From an uncultured Steroidobacteraceae bacterium (GTDB lineage Bacteria; Pseudomonadota; Gammaproteobacteria; Steroidobacterales; Steroidobacteraceae), in NCBI GenBank assembly GCA_955652795.1, contig CATPBQ010000358.1, positions 1 to 9,418 of the forward strand: a DNA stretch of 9,418 nucleotides, written 5' to 3'. A program made the translations under genes and the position numbers. Of this stretch, positions 1-5,279 are shown one piece after another; positions within the stretch are counted from its first letter, which is position 1; every line of letters starts with the position of its first letter. The notes under the pieces were generated by a model, which saw only the letters and a list, made by a program, of their open reading frames with translations, searched no databases and was not told the DNA's origin.

Positions 1-1
1 A

Positions 2-2149
2 TCAGCCGCGACAAGCCCGGCATCGACGGGGTACCAGGTCGACGATCTGATCATTGATCTCGGCCAACAGCGCGTTACGCGCGCCGGAAACGACATTCCC
101 CTGCCGCACCTCTCGTTCGAGCTGCTGGTCACACTCGCACGCGCCGCCCCTGATCTGGTCTCCTTCGATCAGCTCACCGAACGTGTGTGGACGGGACTGG
201 TCATTACGCCCGAGACCATCAGCCAGCGCGTGAAGCTGGTGCGCGACGCTCTGGGCGATGACCCGCATGCGCCTCGCTATATCGCCGGCGTGCGTGGCCG
301 CGGCTATCGCATGGTGGCCAGCGTCAGGCCGCTCGCGGACCGGCGCCGTTCATCGCCCGCGGAGCCGGGTGCGCCCGCGCACATCGCGGGAACCGCCGGC
401 GCCAGAGCCCCTGTGCTCGGGTGGCTGGGCGGGATATTGGCTGTAGCGCTGCTGCTGGCTGCGCCATGGGCGATCAGCCGTTACCTGCGTGGCCCGCAGC
501 CTGCGGAACCCCTCGCCGGCGCACCGGGCTCGGTGGTCGTGCAGCCGCCCCGGACCATTGCCGTGCTGCCCCTCATCGACATGAGCCCGGCGGGCGGCAA
601 TGCGTATCTCGGCGACGGTCTCGCGCAGGAGTTGTCCGCCAGGCTGGCGCGCATCCGCGGACTGCGCGTCGCCGCGCGCACCTCGGCGTTTGTATTCAAA
701 GACCGGCGCGCCGACGTACGCACCATCGCCCAGACGCTCGGGGTGCGCCACATACTCGAGGGCAGCGTGCGCCGCGAAGGCGATCACCTGCGCGTGACGG
801 CCCAGCTCATCGACGCCGGCTCTGGATACAACGTCTGGTCGCAGACCTACGACCGCACCTGGCAGGATCTGCTGGCGATCGAAGACGATCTGGCGCGCTC
901 CATCATCGGCACGCTGCAGGTCGTTTTATCGAGTGAGCTCGCGCAACGGGTCTCCCAGCCTCCGACCACCCATCTGGTGGCGTTCGACCTGTATCTCGCC
1001 GGGCTCGCGAAGCTGCACGGGCCGGCCGGCGTCACGCAACTCGAGGAGGCCGACGAGACCTTTCACCAGGCGCTCGCGCAGGATCCGAAGTTTGCGCTGG
1101 CGTATGCCGGACTGTGCCAGCGCTACGCCATGGGTTACGACCAGACACGCGATGCTGCGCTCGTCACGCAGGCCGAAGCAGCCTGCGGACAGGCGCTGAA
1201 GCTCGATGACTCGCTGCGGGAGGTCTCCGCCGCCCTCGGCCATCTGTACCTGGTCAGCGGACGCAACGTCCAGGCGCAGGCGATCTTTCGCAACGCGATC
1301 CGTGGCGACCCGGGCAATGCCGACGGTTACGTGGGCCTGGGCGAAGCCTACGACGGGCAGCAGCGCACCGCCGAGGCTGAACACTCCTATCGCCAGGCGG
1401 TCGATGTCGAGCCGACCTACTGGGCCGCACAGACGGCGCTCGGCAATTTCCTGTTTCGCCATGGCCGCTCCGCCGCGGCGGTGGCGACCTATCGGCGCGT
1501 CACCGAACTCATTCCCGCGAGTCCCCTGGCCTTCAACAACCTGGGGGCCGCGCTCGAGATGAGCAGTGACTTTCAGGGGGCCGCGACGGCGTTCGAGCGC
1601 TCACTGGCGCTGGAGCCGACACGCAGCGCGTACTCCAATTCCGGCACCGTGTACTACTATCTCGGTCGCTACGCCGACGCCGCGCGCATGTTCTCCCGCG
1701 CCACCGAGATCGCGGGCGAGGATCATCGCGTGTGGGGCAACCTGGCGGATGCACTCTGGCAGACCGACGCCGGCCGCGGCCAGGCGCAGAGCGACTACCG
1801 CCGCGCCATTGCGCTGGCGCAACGCAGCCTCGAGGTGAACCCGAAAGACGCGCTGACCTGGATCCAGCTCGCCTACTACAGCGCCCGTGTCGGGGATACC
1901 GATCGGTCCCAGCGCTACGCCAGCCGCGCGCTGGCGCTCGGCTCCGACGACGTGTTCGTGCACTACTACGCCGCACTCATCGCGCTCGAGCGGCGCGACT
2001 CCGCCACCGCGCTCGCTTCCCTGAGCCGTGCGCTGGGGCTCGGCTATCCGACGCAGCTGGTGCGCGCGGCGCCCGATTTCGTGAGTCTGCGCAGCGACGC
2101 GCGCTTCCGGCAGTTGCTGGCGCAGGCAGACAAGGCACCCGCTGGCTGA
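2..2149 (+). CDS. CadC-like winged-helix regulator with TolB/FlgO-like domain and TPR array (5' partial)
   Basis: The frame is open from base 2 to the TGA at 2147-2149 (715 residues visible; codon 1 = bases 2-4). No ATG, GTG or TTG occurs in frame before the GTG at 185, and that GTG lies inside the DNA-binding domain, so the true start is just left of the window. Codons about 10-108 form an OmpR/PhoB-type winged helix: strand GYQVDDLIIDL, a recognition-helix region at TPETISQRVKLVRDAL, and the wing GVRGRGYRM. One transmembrane helix follows an Ala/Pro linker (about codons 138-160, GGILAVALLLAAPWAI). Codons about 183-306 (RTIAVLPLIDMS to the LEGSVRREG and VWSQTYDR region) match the TolB/FlgO-like domain that often accompanies such regulators. 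The rest is TPR-like helical repeats. By family analogy it is a membrane-tethered regulator that binds DNA with its cytoplasmic N-terminus and senses through the periplasmic part. No receiver domain is visible. Signal and targets are unknown. Confidence 0.88.
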   Translation, partial: SAATSPASTGYQVDDLIIDLGQQRVTRAGNDIPLPHLSFELLVTLARAAPDLVSFDQLTERVWTGLVITPETISQRVKLVRDALGDDPHAPRYIAGVRGRGYRMVASVRPLADRRRSSPAEPGAPAHIAGTAGARAPVLGWLGGILAVALLLAAPWAISRYLRGPQPAEPLAGAPGSVVVQPPRTIAVLPLIDMSPAGGNAYLGDGLAQELSARLARIRGLRVAARTSAFVFKDRRADVRTIAQTLGVRHILEGSVRREGDHLRVTAQLIDAGSGYNVWSQTYDRTWQDLLAIEDDLARSIIGTLQVVLSSELAQRVSQPPTTHLVAFDLYLAGLAKLHGPAGVTQLEEADETFHQALAQDPKFALAYAGLCQRYAMGYDQTRDAALVTQAEAACGQALKLDDSLREVSAALGHLYLVSGRNVQAQAIFRNAIRGDPGNADGYVGLGEAYDGQQRTAEAEHSYRQAVDVEPTYWAAQTALGNFLFRHGRSAAAVATYRRVTELIPASPLAFNNLGAALEMSSDFQGAATAFERSLALEPTRSAYSNSGTVYYYLGRYADAARMFSRATEIAGEDHRVWGNLADALWQTDAGRGQAQSDYRRAIALAQRSLEVNPKDALTWIQLAYYSARVGDTDRSQRYASRALALGSDDVFVHYYAALIALERRDSATALASLSRALGLGYPTQLVRAAPDFVSLRSDARFRQLLAQADKAPAG

Positions 2150-2164
2150 CTTAGGAGACAGACC

Positions 2165-2467
2165 ATGGCACCGATCAACATCCAGATCAGGAACGGCACT
2201 ATCCTGTGCACGCCCGCCGACGGACACGTGCGCGCTCGACAGGGAACGGCGCTCGAATGGGTGAGCAAGGATGAGGAATTCACGCTCTCGTTCACGCTGC
2301 TCGGCGGCGGCAGCGCGTGGCCCTTCAACGAGCCTCAGAAAGGCGCGTCCCCGACCAAACACTTCAGGGGCACGCTGAAGGACGTTGACGGGGATGCGCC
2401 GGCCTACAAGTACACCGTCAGGATGGGCAGCAAGCTGCTCGATCCGATCATTATCGTGGACAAGTGA
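2165..2467 (+). CDS. Small beta-rich protein of unknown function, cupredoxin-like without copper ligands
   Basis: A 100-residue protein with a good ribosome-binding site (AGGAGA at 2153-2158, six bases before the ATG), starting 15 bases after the regulator stop, so the two are probably co-transcribed. No signal peptide or membrane segment is visible. The pattern is of alternating strands: an N-terminal IQIRNGTILCTPADGHVRAR, a Gly-containing turn leading to LEWVSKDEEFTLSF, a PFNEP loop, and a C-terminal strand pair with YKYTVRM and LDPIIIVDK. That layout resembles small cupredoxin/immunoglobulin-like beta sandwiches, but there is no His-Cys-Met copper site: the only Cys is residue 16, and the only His residues lie outside a plausible site. 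I do not recognise a named family and assign no function. Linkage to the regulator suggests a shared role, which is inference. Confidence 0.8.
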   Translation: MAPINIQIRNGTILCTPADGHVRARQGTALEWVSKDEEFTLSFTLLGGGSAWPFNEPQKGASPTKHFRGTLKDVDGDAPAYKYTVRMGSKLLDPIIIVDK

Positions 2468-2472
2468 TCCTG

Positions 2473-2498
2473 AAAAGGCCCGTCACACCGACGGGCCT
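2473..2498 (-). terminator. Intrinsic terminator, minus orientation, downstream of the tRNA-tail relic
   Basis: A perfect 9-base stem (AGGCCCGTC 2476-2484, GACGGGCCT 2490-2498) with a 5-base loop. Read on the minus strand it is followed by T residues (the A's at 2473-2476); read on the plus strand it has no T tract. It therefore best fits minus-strand transcription, although it may also stop reads from the small gene ending at 2467. Its stem is nearly the same as that of the tRNA-Gln terminator at 2665-2693, which suggests duplication. Confidence 0.6.
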
Positions 2499-2503
2499 CC
2501 CAA

Positions 2504-2523
2504 TTGGCTGGGGGACTAGGATT
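2504..2523 (-). repeat. 20-base copy of the tRNA-Gln 3' end (tRNA relic)
   Basis: Bases 2504-2523 are identical to 2700-2719, which hold the encoded CCA, the discriminator, the 3' acceptor strand and part of the T arm of the intact tRNA-Gln gene. The match stops at 2524, where the T loop should continue. Like the intact copy, the relic is followed on the minus strand by a terminator with a GGCCCGTC/GACGGGCC stem core. This looks like the remains of a tandem duplication of tRNA plus terminator, with the rest of the second tRNA body lost or replaced. Confidence 0.7.
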
Positions 2524-2640
2524 GCTCGGCGCTGCGCGCCTCGGCCCTGCGGGCCCGACAGCTTCGCTCACGCGAAGCCGTCGTCCAACCGCGCTCGCAG
2601 ACTCGCGCGGTTGTCGAACCTGCGGTTCTCATCCTAGTCC
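2513..2640. repeat. Multi-hairpin element with terminal inverted repeats matching the tRNA T arm
   Basis: This 128-base stretch has no protein gene. It is bounded by a perfect 10-base inverted repeat, GGACTAGGAT (2513-2522) and ATCCTAGTCC (2631-2640). Between the ends lie five hairpins in series: 2528-2540 (GGCGC/GCGCC), 2543-2555 (GGCCC/GGGCC), 2561-2578 (GCTTCGC/GCGAAGC, extendable by CGAC/GTCG across one mismatch to 2556-2583), 2586-2613 (CAACCGCGC/GCGCGGTTG, 10-base loop) and 2616-2628 (GAACC/GGTTC). Three of them have the same loop, TGC on the plus strand and GCA on the minus strand. Folded as one unit it would be a five-armed junction closed by the terminal stem. The right end (2624-2640) matches the tRNA T arm and acceptor at 15 of 17 bases, in the same orientation as the gene on the other strand would read. 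It could be a mobile palindromic repeat, a structured RNA or a degenerate tRNA region. It is the main occupant of the 340-base stretch between 2468 and 2807. Confidence 0.65.
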
Positions 2641-2664
2641 GCCGCGACTCCCGGCCTAGAAATG

Positions 2665-2693
2665 AAAAAGGGCCCGTCAGTTTTGACGGGCCC
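2665..2693 (-). terminator. Intrinsic terminator of the tRNA-Gln transcript
   Basis: A perfect 10-base stem (GGGCCCGTCA 2670-2679, TGACGGGCCC 2684-2693) with a 4-base loop, followed on the minus strand by five T residues (the A's at 2665-2669). It lies 7 bases beyond the CCA end of the tRNA gene and has all the marks of a Rho-independent terminator. It probably ends the rplM-rpsI-tRNA transcript. Confidence 0.88.
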
Positions 2694-2700
2694 CTTCATT

Positions 2701-2774
2701 TGGCTGGGGGACTAGGATTCGAACCTAGGTAAACGGAGTCAGAGTCCGTTGTCCTACCACTAGACGATCCCCCA
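2701..2774 (-). tRNA. tRNA-Gln (anticodon CTG), CCA encoded
   Basis: Read on the minus strand, 74 bases fold into a full cloverleaf. The acceptor stem is TGGGGGA with TCCCCCA, closed by a U1-A72 pair as in E. coli tRNA-Gln. The D stem is GTC/GAC around a TAGTGGTAG loop. The anticodon stem ACGGA/TCCGT encloses the loop CTCTGAC, giving anticodon CTG (reads CAG). The T arm is CTAGG-TTCGAAT-CCTAG. The discriminator is G, and CCA is encoded. It starts 33 bases after the rpsI stop codon with no clear promoter between, and is followed by a strong terminator, so it is probably processed from the ribosomal-protein transcript. Confidence 0.96.
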
Positions 2775-2788
2775 CACGCAGCTGCGTG
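2775..2788. repeat. 14-base perfect palindrome abutting the tRNA 5' end
   Basis: CACGCAGCTGCGTG reads the same on both strands and begins at the base next to tRNA position 1, between rpsI and the tRNA. It lacks a T tract, so it is not an intrinsic terminator. In the transcript it could form a short hairpin next to the RNase P cleavage site. No function can be assigned from sequence. Confidence 0.5.
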
Positions 2789-2807
2789 CCCCGCTGCGCC
2801 CCCAGGC

Positions 2808-3206
2808 TTAACGCTTCGAGTACTGCGGCCCGCGGCGGGCCTTGCGGCGTCCGACCTTCTTGCGCTCGACTTCACGCGCATCGCGCGTCACGAAGCCCGC
2901 GTCGCGCAGCGGCTTGCGCAGGCTCTCATCGTACTCGATGAGCGCGCGGGTGATGCCGTGACGGATCGCGCCCGCCTGGCCGGTGATGCCGCCGCCGTCG
3001 ACCTTGACGGCGATATCGAAATTGCTGAGCAGCTTCACCGCCTCGAGCGGCTGGCGCACAATCATGCGGCCGGTCTCGCGGCCGAAGAACTCCTCGAGCG
3101 AACGGTCGTTCACCGTGATACGCCCGCTGCCGGGCTTCAGGTACACGCGCGCCGTTGCGGTCTTGCGACGGCCGGTACCGTAGTGACTGTGCTGGGTCGC
3201 TGGCAT
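2808..3206 (-). CDS. rpsI: 30S ribosomal protein S9
   Basis: A 132-residue protein of normal length for bacterial S9 (about 130). It shows the family's N-terminal GTGRRKTATARVYLKPGSG, the central GGGITGQAGAIRHGITRAL, and the basic C-terminal tail ending in GPQYSKR, which in the ribosome reaches the P-site tRNA anticodon stem-loop. It lies 8 bases downstream of rplM in the universal rplM-rpsI order, so L13 and S9 are co-transcribed. An AGGA sequence about eight bases before the ATG serves as ribosome-binding site. The gene is followed by tRNA-Gln rather than by the petABC genes seen after rpsI in some relatives such as Pseudomonas. Confidence 0.98.
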   Translation of the reverse strand: MPATQHSHYGTGRRKTATARVYLKPGSGRITVNDRSLEEFFGRETGRMIVRQPLEAVKLLSNFDIAVKVDGGGITGQAGAIRHGITRALIEYDESLRKPLRDAGFVTRDAREVERKKVGRRKARRGPQYSKR

Positions 3207-3214
3207 GTCCGGTC

Positions 3215-3646
3215 CTATTGAATCTCGAGCGGCTTGGGCTGCTGCGCCTTGTGGGGATGCTCGGCGCCTGCAAACACGTGCAGCTTCCTGAACATGCGCC
3301 GGCCGAGCGGGTTCTTCGGCAGCATGCCCTTGACCGCGAACTCGATCACGCGCTCGGGGTGCTCGCTGAGGAGCTTCTCGAGAGCGATCGACTTGATGCC
3401 GCCGATGTGTCCGGTATGGTGGTAGTAGATCTTGTCGGAGAGCTTGCGGCCGGTGACCCGGATCTTCTGCGCATTTACCACCACGATGTGGTCGCCCATG
3501 TCCACGTGCGGGCTGTAATCAGCCTTGTGCTTGCCCTTGAGGCGATGGGCAATCTGCGAGGCCAGCCGCCCGAGCGTCTTGTGGCTGGCGTCGACGACGA
3601 ACCAATCGCCACGGACGGTACCGGGCCTGGCAAATACGGTCTTCAT
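3215..3646 (-). CDS. rplM: 50S ribosomal protein L13
   Basis: L13 is an early-assembly protein of the large subunit. The chosen ATG at 3646 gives 143 residues, matching the usual 142 or so. The sequence carries the hallmarks VDASHKTLGRLAS near the N-terminus, the central YYHHTGHIGGIKS, and the C-terminal GMLPKNPLGRRMFRKLHVF. An in-frame start 24 codons upstream (3718) would add a non-conserved leader that runs through the predicted promoter, so it was not used. No strong Shine-Dalgarno sequence is present; AGGG lies about eleven bases upstream. In E. coli, L13 represses its own operon through the mRNA leader. Here the predicted leader is only about 37 bases, and I see no clear equivalent structure. 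Confidence 0.98.
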   Translation of the reverse strand: MKTVFARPGTVRGDWFVVDASHKTLGRLASQIAHRLKGKHKADYSPHVDMGDHIVVVNAQKIRVTGRKLSDKIYYHHTGHIGGIKSIALEKLLSEHPERVIEFAVKGMLPKNPLGRRMFRKLHVFAGAEHPHKAQQPKPLEIQ

Positions 3647-3689
3647 AGGGGAGAACCCTGGGACGGCCGGGGCCGAAAAAAGGCGGGGA

Positions 3690-3718
3690 AGTGTACTCAA
3701 GCAGGTGCACCAATGCAA
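3690..3718 (-). promoter_or_regulatory. Candidate sigma-70 promoter for rplM-rpsI-tRNA-Gln
   Basis: On the minus strand a TTGCAT box (3713-3718) is followed after exactly 17 bases by TACACT (3690-3695), both partial matches to the sigma-70 consensus. Transcription would begin near 3683, giving a leader of about 37 bases before the rplM ATG. The spacing is ideal, but the hexamers match only in part. Confidence 0.5.
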
Positions 3719-3754
3719 AGGCGCCGGACGGTGCCCCTAAGGGGCCCTGCGCCC

Positions 3755-3766
3755 CCCTCGCGAGGG
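3755..3766. promoter_or_regulatory. 12-base perfect palindrome in the rplM/coq7 divergent region
   Basis: CCCTCGCGAGGG is a perfect palindrome immediately upstream of the coq7 -35 region, in the 161-base gap between divergent rplM and coq7. A second short inverted repeat, GCCCC-TAA-GGGGC, lies just left of it. The position would suit an operator, but no known regulator site is recognised, and GC-rich palindromes arise easily by chance. Confidence 0.25.
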
Positions 3767-3794
3767 TTTGCCGGCGGTAATTGCCCTCTATAAT
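3767..3794 (+). promoter_or_regulatory. Candidate coq7 promoter with perfect -10 box
   Basis: A consensus TATAAT at 3789-3794 has a -35-like TTTGCC (3767-3772) 16 bases upstream; TTGCCG (3768-3773, spacer 15) is the alternative. Transcription would start near 3801, only about 7 bases before the coq7 ATG at 3808. The -10 box sits inside an inverted repeat CCTCTA-TAA-TAGAGG, so the minus strand also carries a near -10 (TATTAT), but no matching -35 was found for that direction. Confidence 0.65.
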
Positions 3795-3807
3795 AGAGGA
3801 CTTACAT

Positions 3808-4446
3808 ATGGAGTCCGGTCGCCCTCTCGACTCTGCCATCGCCGCCCTTGACCGTGGACTGCGATCCGTCTTTGCGCCGGCCAGGACCTCCCGGCCGGTC
3901 CCGGGCGGTTCGGACCAGGCGCCCGACCCCCTGCCGGCTGCGGAGCGGCGTGCCAGCGCGGCGCTCATGCGCGTCAACCACGCCGGTGAGCTGGCCGCGC
4001 AGGCGCTCTATCACGGCCAGGCCTTCGTCGCCCGTTCCGCGGCGACGCGCGACATGCTGATGGCCGCGGCGCGCTCGGAATCCGATCACCTCGCGTGGTG
4101 TGAGACGCGCCTGAAAGAGCTCGCCGCCCGGCCGAGTCTCCTCAATCCGCTCTGGTACGCCGGATCCTTCGCCATCGGCGCGGCCACCGCGCTGATGGGC
4201 GATCGCGCCAGCCTGGGGTTCGTGGCCGAGACCGAGCGTCAGGTCGAGGGGCACCTCGATGATCACCTCGACAGACTCCCGGCAAGCGACACTCGCAGCC
4301 GTGCGATACTTAAGACCATGAGGGCGGAAGAGATCGCGCATGGCGCGGCGGCCGCGGCTGCCGGCGGCGCGCGTCTGCCCGCACCGGTGTGCGCCCTCAT
4401 GCGGGCCACGGCCCGTGTCATGACGGGCACTGCCTACTGGGTTTGA
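3808..4446 (+). CDS. coq7: Demethoxyubiquinone hydroxylase, Coq7 family
   Basis: Coq7 is a membrane-associated diiron monooxygenase that hydroxylates the demethoxy precursor in the penultimate step of ubiquinone synthesis. The ATG at 3808 gives 212 residues, close to the usual 215. A TTG start at 3781 is in frame but would place the -10 box inside the gene. Diiron ligands of the family are all present: E61 (in NHAGELAAQALYHGQ), E91 and H94 (ESDHLAWC), E143 (ETERQV), and E175 and H178 (EEIAH). The LNPLWYAGSFAIGA segment (about 112-125) is the hydrophobic membrane-contact region. No clear Shine-Dalgarno sequence precedes it, and the predicted leader is only some 7 bases. The next gene, crp, starts 36 bases downstream on the same strand, an arrangement shared in outline with the Pseudomonas coq7/vfr neighbourhood. 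Confidence 0.96.
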   Translation: MESGRPLDSAIAALDRGLRSVFAPARTSRPVPGGSDQAPDPLPAAERRASAALMRVNHAGELAAQALYHGQAFVARSAATRDMLMAAARSESDHLAWCETRLKELAARPSLLNPLWYAGSFAIGAATALMGDRASLGFVAETERQVEGHLDDHLDRLPASDTRSRAILKTMRAEEIAHGAAAAAAGGARLPAPVCALMRATARVMTGTAYWV

Positions 4447-4482
4447 TGAGTCCTGAAGGTTGTATATCTCCCGGGAGCCGGT

Positions 4483-5244
4483 ATGGAAGAGAACATCAAG
4501 CCCTTAAGCGAGATTCCCGCGATCAACCGGTTCCTGAGTTACTGCCGCATCCGCGCTGTCCCCTCCAAGACCGTCGTCATCCACGCCGGCGACCTGCCGG
4601 ACGTCCTCTACTACATCATCAGCGGTTCGGTGGAAGTGATGATCGAGGATGAGGAAGGCAACGAAATGGTGCTGGCCTACCTCAACCGCGGGCAGTTCTT
4701 CGGCGAGATGGGACTGTTCTACGAGCAGCCCACACGCAGCGCCTGGGTCCGCACGCGCAACCAGTGCGAGCTCGCGGAGATGACTTACCCGCGCTTCCGG
4801 CAGATTGCCGCGGAGAGCCCCGGGCTGGTGTTTGAGCTCGCCACGCAACTGGCCACGCGCCTCGACCGCACCAACCGCAAGCTGGGCGATCTCGCCTTCG
4901 TCGATGTCACCGGCCGCGTGGCTCACGCCATCATGGATCTGTGCGGGGAACCCGACGCCATGACGCACCCGGAAGGCATGCAGATCAAGGTCAGCCGTCA
5001 GGAGCTCTCGCGCCTGGTCGGCTGCTCGCGCGAGATGGCGGGCCGGGTGCTCAAGGTGCTGGAGGAGCAGGGCCTGTTGCGCGCCACGGGCAAGACCATC
5101 GTGGTCTTCAACGCCCGGCCAAAGATGAAGACCCGCCCGGTCATCGTGCCCGCGAAACCAGCGGCCGCCGCCGCCACCAAGGCCACCAGCCAGCTCGACC
5201 TCGACGACGACGATGATGATGACGACGAGGACGAGGAGCCGTAG
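4483..5244 (+). CDS. crp: CRP/Vfr-family cyclic-nucleotide-responsive regulator with acidic C-terminal tail
   Basis: Residues 1-212 align end to end with E. coli CRP and Pseudomonas Vfr. The cyclic-nucleotide pocket shows G74-E75 (FFGEMGLF) and R85-S86 (TRSAWVR), counterparts of E. coli G71-E72 and R82-S83. T130 matches T127, but N131 replaces S128. A long dimerisation helix spans about 112-138, followed by the LAFVDVTGRV hinge. The helix-turn-helix VSRQELSRLVGCSREMAGRVLKVL (about 170-193) keeps the three DNA-contacting residues (R183, E184, R188), so a CRP-like TGTGA half-site is predicted. Oddly, the protein runs on for 41 residues (213-253): a basic patch, an Ala/Pro/Lys linker, and DLDDDDDDDDEDEEP at the very end. 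Normal CRP is about 210 residues. GGGAG at 4473-4477, five bases before the ATG, supports the start. It probably shares a transcript with coq7. Confidence 0.94.
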   Translation: MEENIKPLSEIPAINRFLSYCRIRAVPSKTVVIHAGDLPDVLYYIISGSVEVMIEDEEGNEMVLAYLNRGQFFGEMGLFYEQPTRSAWVRTRNQCELAEMTYPRFRQIAAESPGLVFELATQLATRLDRTNRKLGDLAFVDVTGRVAHAIMDLCGEPDAMTHPEGMQIKVSRQELSRLVGCSREMAGRVLKVLEEQGLLRATGKTIVVFNARPKMKTRPVIVPAKPAAAAATKATSQLDLDDDDDDDDEDEEP

Positions 5245-5254
5245 CGCGTAACCT

Positions 5255-5268
5255 GCGGCTCATGCCGC
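5255..5268. terminator. Weak hairpin between convergent crp and rpe
   Basis: GCGGC-TCAT-GCCGC forms a 5-base stem with a 4-base loop in the 35-base gap between the facing 3' ends of crp and rpe. No T tract follows on either strand, so it is a poor intrinsic terminator at best. Confidence 0.25.
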
Positions 5269-5279
5269 GCGCTGCGCCG

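Noticed and set aside
185..187. GTG at 185 as the real start of the regulator
   Set aside because: The upstream in-frame codons encode the first half of the winged-helix domain, so starting here would cut the domain; the true start is outside the window.
1601..2362. A 253-codon minus-strand frame across the end of the regulator and the small protein
   Set aside because: It overlaps the TPR region and the small gene, which has a good ribosome-binding site, and has no recognisable domain.
2513..2640. CRISPR array
   Set aside because: The repeated units are palindromic hairpins of differing sequence with no regular direct repeats or spacers, and no cas genes are present.
3647..3718. N-terminal extension of L13 from an in-frame start at 3718
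   Set aside because: The extra 24 residues are absent from L13 proteins and would overlap the predicted promoter.
4096..4111. TGTGA in coq7 as a possible CRP half-site for autoregulation
   Set aside because: No matching TCACA lies at the right spacing, and it is within the coding sequence; no full CRP-type site was found in the window.
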